Positions 13,521-25,078 of a stretch of 64,000 bases of DNA are shown piece by piece. The notes under the pieces are model-generated. The model saw nothing but the letters and a program-made list of their open reading frames with translations. It was not told the origin of the DNA and did not search any database. The position numbers and the translations under genes were made by a program. Within the stretch, counting starts at the first letter, position 1, and the number at the start of each line of letters is the position of its first letter. This DNA comes from Leucaena leucocephala (lineage: Eukaryota > Streptophyta > Magnoliopsida > Fabales > Fabaceae), in the NCBI GenBank assembly GCA_037074615.1, contig CM073558.1, positions 2,285,501-2,349,500 on the forward strand. Direction: 5' to 3'.

Positions 13521-15796
13521 ATGTGTGGAGGTGCTATTATCTCCGACTTCATTCCGGCGGCGGCGGCGGCAGCCGGGTCAGGGAGGAGGTCTCGTCGACT
13601 CACGGCCGATTATCTGTGGCCTGATTTGAACAAGCTTGGAGCTGGTAGGAGGTTTTCCAAGGCACTGAAGCCTGAAACTGTCATCGACTTGGACGATGAT
13701 TTTGAAGCTGATTTCAGGGAATTCAAGGACGATTCCGATATTGATGTTGATGAAGATGATGACGATTTGATGATTGATGTCAAACCCTTTTCTTCATCCG
13801 CCACTAAGCCCTCTAAGAGGCCCCTGTCTCGTGGTAACTATTTTCTCATCCTCCTCAGATTTTTTTTTTTTTGAGGATAGCTTGATTGATATTCTTGTAT
13901 GATTCTTTTCTTTTTTTTTGTAGGATGTTTCTTGTGCATTTGTTTGCTTGATTCTTTTGTCGGTGGTTGGATTTTTGTTGTGTTGATTGAAAAAAAAAAC
14001 AGACGCTTTTCCCTTTCATTTTCATTTCTTGGTTCTTTTCCTGGAAAAAGTTTGAAATTTGCTTTTTCTATCAAATTAGAGTCGGCTTTGCTTATCTATG
14101 ATCTATGATTTCTGAGTTCCTTCAAAATTGAAATCTACTGTGGATTTTTCTTTCTGCATATGAAAATTATCTTTGCTGAAAGATAAACAAGATCGACCAC
14201 TTAGATCTTGTCATCTCCCTGAAAAGTTTTACGTTTTCTTTCAGTACAGATATTAGCTTCTCTTTAGAAACAATTTTCACAAAAAGTTTTCCTTATCCGT
14301 CTTTCTGGGTTTAATGAACTGTGCACGTGCTTTTGGGTTCATAATCTCTCTTTCAATTGATTTAATTTAGTATGATTTTGTGGATCCAGTGTGTAAAATC
14401 TGGAAAAAGATTTTCAAGCTGTCTTGAAATTAATGTGTTATATCCTTGTAAATTTGGAATATATCGTTTTGATCGGAAAACAAGATTGAAGTTGTTCCTT
14501 ATTCAAAAAAAGGTTTGAATTTGTAGATCTGGTTGTAAATGATTTATTTTCCTTGTATGGTCTTCTAGAAATTATTGCAGGCTGGCAATTTGTATCTGAT
14601 TATGTAAACACGCTGCTTAAGTTGGATTTTCCCGTTTAGAATCCATGGGTTCATATCTGATTTGGTTGCTAGTTAGGTTAAATTAATACTTTGCTTTTTA
14701 TGATAAATCTGTTCTGATTCCTTTTAAGAGTTAACGTGTATATTAATCAATCGCTGGAATAATTCTTGTTTCCATATTATTACATTGAATATTGCTAGTT
14801 CTTAAATTTTATAGATTGATCAATGACCTTAGGAATAAAAACAGGAGCTTATTCTCATTATTCTGACGATTTATTGATTCCCTTTTTGATTATGTTGCAG
14901 GATCTGCTACTGCAAAACCTGAGAAATCCGATGTGCAAGCTGAGAAATCTTTGAAAAGGAGGAAGAATCAATACAGGGGAATCCGCCAGCGCCCATGGGG
15001 CAAATGGGCGGCTGAGATCCGCGACCCAAGAAAGGGGGTTCGTGTCTGGCTTGGAACCTTCAACACAGCTGAAGAAGCTGCAAGAGCTTATGATGCTGAG
15101 GCAAGAAGGATCCGCGGCAAGAAAGCCAAGGTCAACTTCCCTGATCAGGTTTCATGCACTTCGTCAAAGCGTATCAAGACCGGCAAAGTCGAGAAGCCGC
15201 TTCTAAAGGTCAATCTGAACTCTGCCCAGCCCAATCTGACCCAAAACTTCAATGCTGGAACCAATCTGGAGGACTATTACTACTCTATGGAACAGAAACC
15301 ACAGATTAACAGCCTGTTTGCTGCCCCTGCTGCTAACATGGGATCATTCCCTGAGACCAACAATGTGGTCCCATCACTTTCATCATCTGATGATGTCACT
15401 GTTTATTTCAGTTCCGATCAGGCCAGCAACTCATTTGACTACTCTGATTTCGGATTTGGCGAGCAGCCCCCAAAGACCCCGGAAATCTCATCCATTCTTT
15501 CTTGTGAATCTCAGTATCTGCAAGATTCCAACCAGAACAACAACAATAACAACTATAACAGCAACATTCAGAATGTGGTACCTGCTGAAAATGGTTCTGG
15601 AAAGACTCTGTCAGATGAGCTCGCTGACATAGAATCGGAGCTGAAGTTCTTTCAGACACCTTATCTTGATGGAAGCTGGGATGATGCTTCACTGGGAAGC
15701 CTGCTGAGTGCAGAGACAACACAGGATGCGGCAAACCCAATGAGCCTGTGGAGCTTTGATGATCTTCCTCCATCCATGATGGGGGGAGTTTACTGA
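13521..15796 (+). CDS. RAP2-12: Group VII ethylene response factor (RAP2.12/RAP2.2-like)
   Basis: Two coding exons, 13521-13833 and 14901-15796, joined across a GT-AG intron of 1067 bases (donor gtaact, acceptor gttgcag), give 402 residues. The protein begins MCGGAIISDFIP, the group VII signature. Known biology of the family: the initiator Met is removed, Cys2 is oxidised by plant cysteine oxidases, and the protein is degraded by the Arg N-degron pathway in normal oxygen but accumulates in hypoxia to activate anaerobic genes. An acidic Asp-rich stretch (about residues 56-87) precedes the intron. The single AP2/ERF DNA-binding domain spans about residues 128-185, with YRGIRQRPWGKWAAEIRDPR and WLGTF intact. 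The C-terminal half is Ser/Asn-rich, with an Asn run near 313-326, and ends in SLWSFDDLPP, the group's conserved activation region. Length fits RAP2.12/RAP2.2 rather than the shorter RAP2.3. It is a nuclear transcription factor and no lesion is seen. Confidence 0.95.
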
Positions 15797-15835
15797 GCAG
15801 AGCTTGGTTTATTCAATGACCCCTTTTTTAATGTA

Positions 15836-15841
15836 AATAAA
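15836..15841 (+). terminator. Candidate poly(A) signal of the ERF gene
   Basis: AATAAA lies 40 bases after the TGA stop at 15794-15796, within a T-rich 3' region. Plant cleavage signals are loose, so other sites up to about 16150 are possible. Confidence 0.5.
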
Positions 15842-18800
15842 GCTACAAGTTAGTAATTTTCATAACCCTCTTCTTCTTTAGTGTTGTTTGTAATAGAATG
15901 AGGTTTTAGTTATATTACATTTGTTTGGTTTTTCAGGAATCTGTGGTTGGAGATGGTTTGAGAAAGAAAGTAAAAGGGCTTAAGCTTAAGCATGTGTGGA
16001 GGTTATTCACTGGTAGCTAATGGAGCTTTTGGGGTCATGTTCCTATTTAGGTGTCCTTATTTTTACCTTTGTCGAAGACCTTAATTTTGGGGGCTTTTTT
16101 TTTGTTTTTCTTTTTTATGTTTATATATATAAGGATGCTTATATATATGATATTGAGATACAGTCTTGACTCCTGATCAATGTTAACTGGTGTTCTTTTA
16201 TCATATGCTTCATTATATTTTTATTGTTAATACAATTTTTTTATTATAAATTTTAGTTTTAATCTTTTTAAGTTTCAAATGATGAATTATGGTTTTTTTA
16301 AGTGTAAAATGATTTAAGATTTTATTAAATTATAATATCAATATTGTAGACAAAAAAATTTAAAAGATAGAAATTTATAGTTTAAAATTTAAAAATAAAA
16401 TAAAATAAAGAATAAATTTGATGGGTTAAATATTATATTAATTTTTTATTTGTCATTTATGTGATTAGGACTGAGTATAAAGCTGTCCGTGATATGTTTA
16501 TCTGAGTTTATAATAAAAATATTTTACTCAATATAATAAATATAGGATAAAGTTAAGTATTAGGTTATAAAATATAAACTATATATTTTTTGGGTTGACT
16601 ATTAGATATGGAGATTACTTTACCCTGCACATGAGTACCTATTTTTTTTTTAATTTTTTTACTTTTTTTCTATATGTTAGTATATTACATTTAGAAAGAA
16701 GAATATGATAGTTACTAGTAATTAGATAGTCATTTTAGAAATATAAATAGTTAAATAGATAAGTTATATCTTTTAATATTTATAACTATATTAATTTTTT
16801 TAATTTTTTTAATTATCATATGATTATATTATAAATTATAATTATTTATTTTATTTTTTTAGATATTTTATCTTTGTTAATATTAAAGAGATTAATATAA
16901 AACTATAATTATAAATTATATAAATTTTAAAATTTATTTTTATATATAATAGATTTAAAAATTTTAATTATTATTTTTGTTATTTTATTTTTAATAGATA
17001 AGAGATATTATGGGCACCGCATTGAGCATGAAACTACCCTTTCAATCTTCCGATACACAACCCTACTGTCAATGGTTATTTTTGCAGCTTTTACTGAATT
17101 CTTGATTCTAGACAGTGGCGGTATAACCAATTCCAAATTTCAACAGCTACAAATATGAATAATCAACGACTCCATTTTATACTCCCTTGTTTTTGGTCCG
17201 CCAACTTTTTCTACTTAATAAATATTTTTAATTTAATAGTAACAAAATATGGAATGAAAGTCAAACTTTACCTGAAATTTTGAGAAAAATCAGTGAATAG
17301 CCCTTATTTAAAAATTTAATTAAATAGGAGAACTTGATATACTATTATATACAGGAAAAATGGACACCCTCTGAATTCAAGTTATTGTTTTGCTGCTAAA
17401 TTTTTTAAATAGGGACATGACAAGAAAATGGGGCTATAAAAATTTAATAAAGAGAATATGTAAGATAAAAAATACAAAAAAATTAGTTAAAAGAAAATAC
17501 AAAAAAAAATAATTAAACACTTTTAACTCAATTTTTTTAATTTTTTTTAAATTAAACTAAAATAAATTCTCCCCTATTTTTTAAATCCCTTATACCAAAT
17601 ATCTCATTAAGTTCAGATTTTAGATGGGGAGGTGGGGGGGGGGGGATTTTTCGTTACCTTCCTCATTAATTTTGGAGGAGCAAGAGCCCTATCATCTCCT
17701 CCTCTTCATTCTCATACCACTAATCACGCTTCAAACTTCACACTCCCTAACAATGAGTGCCCATTTTTTTAAATAAATAAAAAAAAAATGATAAGAAGCA
17801 TACAAAAACATGTATACAATTTACTGAAGGAAAATATGGGGAGCGCCACCCATAATTCATGAACAAGGGGGCTGGCACGTGGGAGGCATAGACACGTGTG
17901 TACGACATTCCAAGGCTTCATAATTGTCTTGGTTTGAGTCAAGGATGATGATCGCTCCAAGTTACGAGATTTATATTTATAGCATTCGGTCTGAATCTGA
18001 TTCCTCAGTGATGCATGCAAAATACTTACTGCAACATCCATGCCATGCTCAGGCCTCTCCTGGCTGTCGTCCACGTGTCAGCTTCCTACCTCACTGTTAC
18101 TTTCTCAATCATATCTAACATTTATATTTTAATTCCCTCAACTTTCTTAAGTTTAAAAGATCCCCAAATAAATATTATAAAGTAAAATAACATATAATAA
18201 TTTTATTTTTTTATATATAAATAGTATCTTAATTTTATTTATAGTATATTTTTTTATAATTTTTTAAATTTAATATAATTCTTAATACTTGAAAAATAAA
18301 GTTATAGATAAAATTATATAAAATTAAAAATATTATAAATAAAATATATATGATAAATAAGATTAAAATATATGTAATATTTTATCTAATATTATAAATA
18401 AATTCATAAATATATATATTCTCTTTTTATAAATCTTTTCTCGTTTCACATGTAGTAAAAGGGTACCAATTACACCACTTGGTTCCTACCCTAGTCCCTC
18501 TACGTGTTATTTTATCCTCCCTCCCCTGTGCTGCTTTCTTTTTACTGCCTCATCAACCCTGTGGTCCTACATTTCTGATTTTGACCAATCAAAAGAAAGA
18601 AGCCTGCACGTCGTTTAAGGTTAATCAGGTGTGTGCTACCCCATGGGAACGTAGAAAAGGGTGGACTTGCTTTTATAAAAAAGTTAGGCCCCATTCCTAG
18701 AACACAGTTAGTATTTAACTGAATATTTTAAGTATTCAGTTAGAAGTTTAATCTCTAATATTGTATAGAGAGAGGATTTTATGAATAGTATTTAAAACCT

Positions 18801-18860
18801 ATTTAAAAAGTCTACATTATTTTTTGTGATAAATACCTTAGGCTTACTTAACAAGAAAAA
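15842..18860. other. Intergenic region between the ERF and LEA2-like genes
   Basis: Mostly AT-rich. It includes a run of 12 G at 17634-17645 and a GC-richer patch with three G-boxes at 17876-18077. Open frames near 17769-18118 and 18479-18700 have no recognisable domains and I do not call them genes. Confidence 0.5.
17876..18077. promoter_or_regulatory. Cluster of three G-box (CACGTG) motifs
   Basis: CACGTG occurs at 17876-17881, 17893-17898 and 18072-18077, with an RY-like TGCATGCA near 18012-18019. G-boxes are bound by bZIP and bHLH factors, and G-box plus RY combinations are common in seed and ABA-responsive promoters. Three palindromic hexamers in 200 bases of an AT-rich region is more than expected by chance. 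The target gene is unclear: the nearest downstream gene begins at 19393, with a possible MITE in between. Confidence 0.4.
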
Positions 18861-18863
18861 TTA

Positions 18864-19357
18864 AGCTCGTTTGGTCGCTAGAAATGGGTGATTAGAAATG
18901 GAAACCCATTTCCTTTAATTTGGTTGGCATCATCATGAAATTAGGTTCCAAAGAAATGGCTTTCCATGTAAAAAAAAAAAAAAACCAGGAAATTGGATTC
19001 CTTGGCTCAGCCTATGGAAAATCCATATATTTTTCTGGAAACCCATATTTGTTGACTAAAATATCCCTCCGCTTTCTTTGAATTTCCAAATTCGCCCGCT
19101 TTTCTTTTCCGACGAGCAACCCCTCCAACCTTTTCCATCATTTTATTCCCATGGGGCTTGAATAATCAATCAATCAATCAAAGAGCTTGAAGGAAGTATG
19201 TAGTTGCTTGCTGCACAGGTTTTCTCTTCAAAAGGTTTTGGTATCAATCTGGAAAGGAATAACTGTAAACTAACGATAAAAGGAAGTCATCACATTCCCT
19301 CCTTAATGCCATTGAAGTAATACTCGTTAATTATACCAATCAAACCAAACACGCCTA
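18864..19357. mobile_element. Possible Harbinger-like MITE abutting the LEA2-like gene
   Basis: The left end has GCTCGTTTGGT (from 18865) and the right end reads ACCAAACACGCC (to about 19354), an imperfect inverted pair of the GTTTGG type. The flanks are TAA/TTA-like but do not match exactly, so the boundaries and the class are uncertain. If real, the element ends about 36 bases before the next gene's ATG and would supply most of its promoter and leader. Confidence 0.3.
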
Positions 19358-19392
19358 TTATTAACTAACTACGTACCTCTAAATCTCCAAAC

Positions 19393-20355
19393 ATGGAAGA
19401 AGCTTCCAACCCTACCCGCAATTCATCAAATTGCTTCTGCTGTAGAGAACTCATCTCCCTCCATAACTTCTCCTTCAAAAAGTTTTGCTTCTTTCTTCTC
19501 ATCTTCTTCCTCATCACCTTCGTAATAATCGGCTTATCCGCGTTCTTTTTGATCATAATCATCAAACCCCACAAGCCAGTTTTCTCAGTTCGAGATGTTA
19601 ACATGGATTTTTACGAGGTTGATGACGACGACAATGATCATAACTCTAACCAAACCCTTCTGGCTTCGTCTGTGCTTTCCTTGACCCTTAATGCTGAAAA
19701 TCACAACAAGTTTGGATTAGGGTTTAGTCCTGCGAGGTTCCATGTCTATAACGAAGATTTTCCCATAGGAACCATAAGAATTCCTAGGTTCTTTCAGCCT
19801 CCTCATAGCGACGATGTTGTCGTGCGTTGTCGTGTTTTGTTAGAGTGTGTCAATGTCTCTAAAATCTTGGCCAAGGCTTCAAAGACAACTACTGATAATG
19901 ATGAGTCAAAAGGGAACGTTTCAGAGATGAAAATCTTAGGAGATGCTAAGGCCCATCTTTGGTTTCTTCATTTAAATTTTCTCACTATAAAGGTGAATTT
20001 TCTCTCTTCTTTTTCCTCCTCTTGATTTTGATCACATTAGATTCATCAGTATATATTGATATTGATGATTTATTGTTCTTCCTTTTTCGAATTCGTTGCA
20101 GCTTGCTATGGATTGTAACATGAATGTGAACTTGAAAGAGATTACTTCATGGAAAAATGAAGTACACAGCGCCAAAATGATCAAGAGTCGCTTGGTAATT
20201 ACTAATAATTAGGACTTCACATATCTAATGATGTGTTAATTAAGAACAAAAGTCATAATTATGATCGTTGATTAATTATTATTATTTTCCAGGCTTATGC
20301 TCTCAACAACTCCAAAGCCATCACAATGAAATGCGTTTCAGCTCTTTCCATCTAA
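19393..20355 (+). CDS. LEA2/NDR1-HIN1-like membrane protein, possibly truncated
   Basis: Three exons fit GT-AG rules and phase: 19393-19992, 20102-20194 and 20293-20355, giving 251 residues. The N-terminal 30 residues are cytosolic-type with a CFCC patch. A hydrophobic segment at about residues 32-57 is followed by KPHKPVFSV, as in NHL proteins, where a basic Lys/Pro stretch follows the single membrane helix. A LEA2-type beta domain follows, including LTLNAENHNKFGLGF, the equivalent of the family's N-P-N-K region, and a later IPRFFQPP. Family members sit in the plasma membrane, and some act in pathogen or osmotic responses; no specific role can be assigned here. The stop at 20353-20355 comes early, because the same frame continues for 49 codons with coding character. 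The gene may carry a nonsense mutation. Confidence 0.7.
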
Positions 20356-20505
20356 AAAATACAATCCTTCTCAAATGCAATGTTTTGGGACGATGAGCTC
20401 GTGATTAAATGTGAGGGGCTACACAAGGGTAGAAGAAATATTAAGCTTTTTGAATCTTGTCCTGAGAGAACATGCATGCTCCAACCTATCCCTTGTTCAA
20501 TATGA
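20356..20505 (+). other. In-frame coding-like continuation after the LEA2-like stop
   Basis: Directly after the TAA at 20353-20355 the same frame stays open for 49 codons to TGA at 20503-20505. It reads as protein, with MFWDDELVIKCEGLHKG followed by a Cys-containing end (ESCPERTC). Cys and charged residues are spaced as in a folded C-terminus, unlike the AT-rich noise around it. Most simply the ancestral gene ended here and TAA is a recent nonsense change; readthrough is a less likely alternative. Confidence 0.5.
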
Positions 20506-20635
20506 TGATGGAAATTAGAAAGTTAATTAATTTTGTCCCAGTCTTCTACTTTCATTTTTGAATTTATAATGTTTTTTAAGATTATTATTATTAAGTTTCT
20601 TCTTATATATGAAGGGTTCTTTTTGTCTATTTATG

Positions 20636-20641
20636 AATAAA
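20636..20641 (+). terminator. Candidate poly(A) signal of the LEA2-like gene
   Basis: AATAAA lies 131 bases after the second (downstream) stop at 20505, consistent with a transcript that includes the extended frame. Confidence 0.4.
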
Positions 20642-21485
20642 ATGAAAACTGTAATAAACATTTTTAAATGATTTGAATTTTTATAGTCTTTCATTGTAAA
20701 TAAAACAAGGTCGATGTCTCCTTAGATGTAATTGTAGTCCATGAATTCAAAACTTACTATTTCGGATTTTGGGTGAAAGAAACGAGAAGAGATAGGCGAA
20801 AGTTCACTTACAAAAGCCTCTTTTCTGAATGGTTTATTCTTTATACGGAGAGTAAAATAATTGAAGTTTCATTAAGATTAGGACGCTGAATTTGAATTTG
20901 AGATAAACTGATGGACTAATCTTCTTTAGTCAAAAGCTTTAGACAGTATGAATATTTTTTTGTTTTTTTGTTTAGTATGAATATTCTTATATATTTTAAT
21001 TATGATAGGATGGACTCTAGTTCAATTACAATTCAACATGTGACCTTTGAATTACTATTAATTGAATGATTGCCCAATTTTCTTAATTTAATTAAGGTTC
21101 TCCTAAACAATTTTAGGTTTGTGATTAATCTCTTTCGAAACTTAATTAAAATGTAAAGGCAATTTTTTTATATACAATAAAAGGTTTTTATCTAAGCCGA
21201 TAATTGCCCTACCTTGAAATTTGAAGTTGTGTTCTGTCCTAGAACTGGGGAAGGTCCAATTTTCAGCTCCTGGTTTAGCTCATGGACTTGGCTTATTTGA
21301 ACCAGTCTTCTGTACGGTCTTTGGATCGCCTTGAATTCTAAACAGAACAAACGGTGCAGGAGTGGCCATCTTTCACATTTCACCACTTCCCAGTCACACT
21401 CTCTTCTATTTTAGTTCCTTCATTGTTCACATAACCCTTTACCTTCTTGGCTTCTTCTCTACTCACTTGTACAACATTAGAATAG
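20642..21485. other. Intergenic
   Basis: No gene recognised. The short open frame on the minus strand near 21192-21386 has no recognisable domain. Confidence 0.5.
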
Positions 21486-21890
21486 ATGGCCACTTCTGGT
21501 CTAATTATCTCTCTATTGTTACTTCTCTGTATCCTCTATCCCAGTTCGCTGCTTAGCCCAATCATGCCCTCCAGCAAACGACATCGCATTGTTTGTATTC
21601 GGAGATTCCCTCTTCGATGTCGCAAAACAATAACTATCTCATTCTCAGATTCCCTCTTCAAAGAAGGGGAGGTGGCATGCTGTGGAGGAGGCTTATACAG
21701 AGGAGATTATAGCTGCTGAGGCAAAAGAGAGATTGAAGAATATGAGTTATGTGAGAATGTTAATGATTTTGTCTTCTTTGATTCTATTCAACCTACAGAA
21801 GCTGCTGCTCAACATTTTGCCAACCTCATGTGGACTGGCAATGGAAGCTTCACTCACCCTTACAATCTCAAACACCTCTTTGAATTTTAA
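21486..21890 (+). pseudogene. GDSL lipase pseudogene: exon 1 fused to last exon
   Basis: It begins with ATG and a typical hydrophobic signal peptide (MATSGLIISLLLLLC). The GDSL block (ALFVFGDSLFDVAK) follows only after a shift to another frame. About 70 bases later the sequence jumps to the final-exon block, FKEGEVACCGGGLYRGDYSC, then a TGA, then the EEYELCENVNDFVFFDS region up to a stop at 21888-21890. Exons 2-4 are missing. The catalytic D-x-x-H of block V reads DSIQ, so the His is lost. The surviving parts closely resemble the intact neighbour at 25079-27444, so this is a decayed tandem copy. Confidence 0.85.
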
Positions 21891-23984
21891 ACCCTTCATA
21901 TAAGCACAAAGCATAATCTTGTTGATCCATTTTCATACATCTTAATTACCAGTTATTACTAAATTAATATATTTTCGAGCCGGTTCTTGGTCGATTCTCT
22001 TCTTCTCCCTGGGTTCTATTGCACTGAGAGTTGACCCGCACCTATATAAATGCCGACCTCATTCAAGATCTCAATGTACAATTGAATATCAGGGTTCATG
22101 CTTGAATCTATGGACTGTGGACGCTGTACAGATTCAAAATGACAACGAATCTCATCATTCATACACTTACCATATTTGTGATGCAAATAAATACGCGTTT
22201 TCCACATTCATATGTTCTATTTAAAGACGGACTACTTGTATTCTCAGCTTCTCTCCATCTCGAAAGTAGCCCGCCGTCCTCATCCTTCAATCTGCGCCGT
22301 CCGCATCATCTACGATAGAAGAGCATCCACGTCATCATGAATTTTCTTTTTCTGCAGAACGCTACTTGTCGTTATATTTGCTGCCTTTTCTGGCATCTCC
22401 GCATATACGTTGCTGTCACATCTACTATCACAAGCTTTTAATAAATTATTTTAAAATATTTATATTTATTTTTTAAAATTAATTTATTTAATTTATAAAT
22501 TAATATATAATATAATAATATTTAATATATACTATAATTAAGTCATTTATTTTACTTCTTTAATTTTTTTTTAAAAAATTAAATAGTTCTTATAATAAAA
22601 AAAATAAATGTAGGGCATTTGTATGGGTTATTTGGCATATGCACTTAGGAAAATTAGCAAAACATTCATCAATTATTTAACTCAAAATCACCTTTGGCGT
22701 AGGAGGCCGAAAGAGCTTAATCTCCATTGAGAACCAATTATAGCTTTTAGCTTTTCATCATGTAGAAGGAATCACAATTCCTTTCCCTCTGGGGGAAACT
22801 GATTTTCAGGGTTTACTATCTCCATCGACCTCTGGATACACACTCAATTCCCATCTAGACTGGGGCACCTAAGCTTTGGTCCACCATGGCTTAGAGCTTA
22901 GAGTATAGCAGAGCTTGATGGAGCTGCATCTATTGCAATGAGTTATGTCCTAATTAATGACTAAGTTAAGATTGCAATTAGAATCAATTCACACACTAGT
23001 TAACTTTAAAATGGTACAATACTTACTTTATTATTTAATATCAGAATTAATTAATTTTTTTAAAAGATTAAAAAAATCAAATAAATTAGTTAATTATGAT
23101 CAAATACAAACTCTAAAAGATAAATTCATATTATATACTCATTAATCTACCTAAATTAGTCAACTAACTCTTATATTAATTATAATTAACTAATTTATTT
23201 ATTTTTTTTAATTTATCTAAAAAAAGTCAACTAGTTTTTATAGTAATATAATTAACTGATTTATTTATCTTATTTAATTTATCTAAAAAATTAATTAATT
23301 CTTATATTAAGAAACTAAAATAGTAATTAAATTAAAGGCTTGAACGTATTAGCGAGTAGGATTATACAGGAGGAACTCAAGACTTGATTAGAATTAATAA
23401 TTTGGTAGGTTTGACTAATTCATTTAACCTAATAAAAGGTGCCACTCTAATCATTTAAGAGGCTACGATATCGGTGTCCCCGACCCATTCCAAGAGTTGA
23501 CTCTATCATTGATGCATTCATTAATCATTTCATCCAAGAACTAGCTAACAGAAATTCATAGCCTAGCTAGTTGCCATTTTGGATAAGCTCAATCTGTCAT
23601 AAATGGAATAACTTTGGGTAAGTTGCACTTCTTTCTCCACTTTGGGTAATTGGAATCATAATTAGTTAGGTTCCTCAAGAGAAAATATGCCTTAAGCCGT
23701 TTCCTATACCATATACGGGTAGTTTAGTATCTAATTCGTGTATTAATGACGAGTGCATATTACTGACAACCATTCCCTCTCTTGTTTATTTGTATTCAGA
23801 TACAAAATTAATTGGAACACACACACACACACATATGGATGAGATACAAATTGATAATGCATGGATCCTAACATTGCACATTACCACTTAACTTTTTCAT
23901 AAGGAGAAACGTATATGCAATACAAATTTATACGTCGCCATATTTTTCTAATTAATATATTAACCATAGAAAAGATTATATTAA
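21891..23984. other. Intergenic
   Basis: No gene recognised. 22016-22420 and 22680-22930 are less AT-rich. The minus-strand open frame 22016-22207 reads as 63 residues without a recognised domain. A (CA)n run of about 14 bases lies near 23819-23833. Confidence 0.5.
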
Positions 23985-24205
23985 CACTGTAAAAAAACAT
24001 ACTTTTGGCGATGACCTTTTAGCGGTGACAGAATAAGTCACCGCAGAAAGTTTTTCTTTCAGCGGCTACAAAACATGTTGTCGCTAAAAGTTAATTTTCA
24101 GTTGTGACGCACATTGTTGCCGCTGAAAGCAAGATATTATTTCATCGCCACAGAAGGTTTAATTCAGCGGTGACTTTTATACTCTTCAGCGGCTGCATAC
24201 ATTAA
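23985..24205. mobile_element. CACTA-type transposon terminus (solo or truncated)
   Basis: The sequence starts CACTGTAAAAAAAC, the hallmark 5' end of CACTA (En/Spm) elements. About ten short subterminal motifs follow in both orientations, e.g. agcggtgaca, agtcaccgc, agcggctaca, tgtcgctaaaag, tgccgctgaaag, catcgccaca, agcggtgact and agcggctgca. Such arrays are transposase-binding repeats in this superfamily. I see no opposite terminus (CAGTG end) or transposase nearby, so this is probably one end of a deleted element. Confidence 0.75.
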
Positions 24206-25014
24206 TTTAAAGACTCTAAAGTAACTATTTATCATATAATTAAATTATTGAATAATATCATTTTTAAATAATAAATAAAAAAATTTGACATGTTATTATA
24301 GTAAGGAGAGATTATATAGTTAATAATATAATATTTATGAAAGAAGGAGATGAAGTAGGGGTATATGCATGAGATATATATTATAAATGTGTATTAATGA
24401 GCATAAGAGTTAATATCTGTGTGTTAGAGACAATGTGAGGGAGGAGATAGAGACTAAGAGATGTGTGTGTATGTGTGAAAGATCAAGAGAAAGAAGAAAT
24501 ATAAAAAATATACATATATTCTTATTTAATATTACATTTATCCTCTGTTGTTGCATTTCATATAATATCCCATCTTTTATAAAATTAATTTATAAGGTAT
24601 TATTGAGTGTAAGAGTATTTTTTTTTAAATTAAAAAGTGTGAAAAGTGATATTTGTGAGGAAGAATAAAAGAAATAATAATGGTTAAAAATGTTTTGGGG
24701 TTAAGAAAAATTAAGAAAAAAAATCATAAAATTAGTATTTTGGGGCTTAGAAAATTATGAAAGCGTTTATTTCTCTAAAAGAGATTCAAATGATTTAATA
24801 ACTATTTTTAGAGAATTAAAAGCTTATTTTCTTAGAAAAATCATGAAAAATAATTTGAAGTTATCATTTGTCCAAAAAAATTAATAAAATTTTCCTAATA
24901 AGGTAAAGATTATATTGATAATGACATCCTTACCATGCACATGTATTATATTAGATAACTCTAACTAAAATGGACCTCATCTTTAAATTGATTGATCTCT
25001 TGATCGAGAGGGCC
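24206..25014. other. Intergenic, upstream of the intact GDSL lipase
   Basis: AT-rich with purine-rich stretches near 24320-24500. No gene recognised. Confidence 0.5.
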
Positions 25015-25022
25015 TATATATT
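25015..25022 (+). promoter_or_regulatory. Probable TATA box of the GDSL lipase gene
   Basis: TATATATT lies 57 bases before the ATG at 25079, giving a leader of about 25-30 bases. Confidence 0.5.
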
Positions 25023-25078
25023 GTGAAATTTTTAACGAGTCTCGCTGACACAGCAACATATATACGAGACACACAAAA

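Noticed and set aside
13838..14108. Open frames within the ERF intron
   Set aside because: They lie inside a well-supported intron and are T/A-run translations.
17769..18118. Opposing open frames of 101 and 64 codons under the G-box cluster
   Set aside because: No recognisable domain; strand and frame unsupported.
22016..22207. Minus-strand 63-codon frame with non-random looking composition
   Set aside because: I could not match it to a family, and no neighbouring exons continue it.
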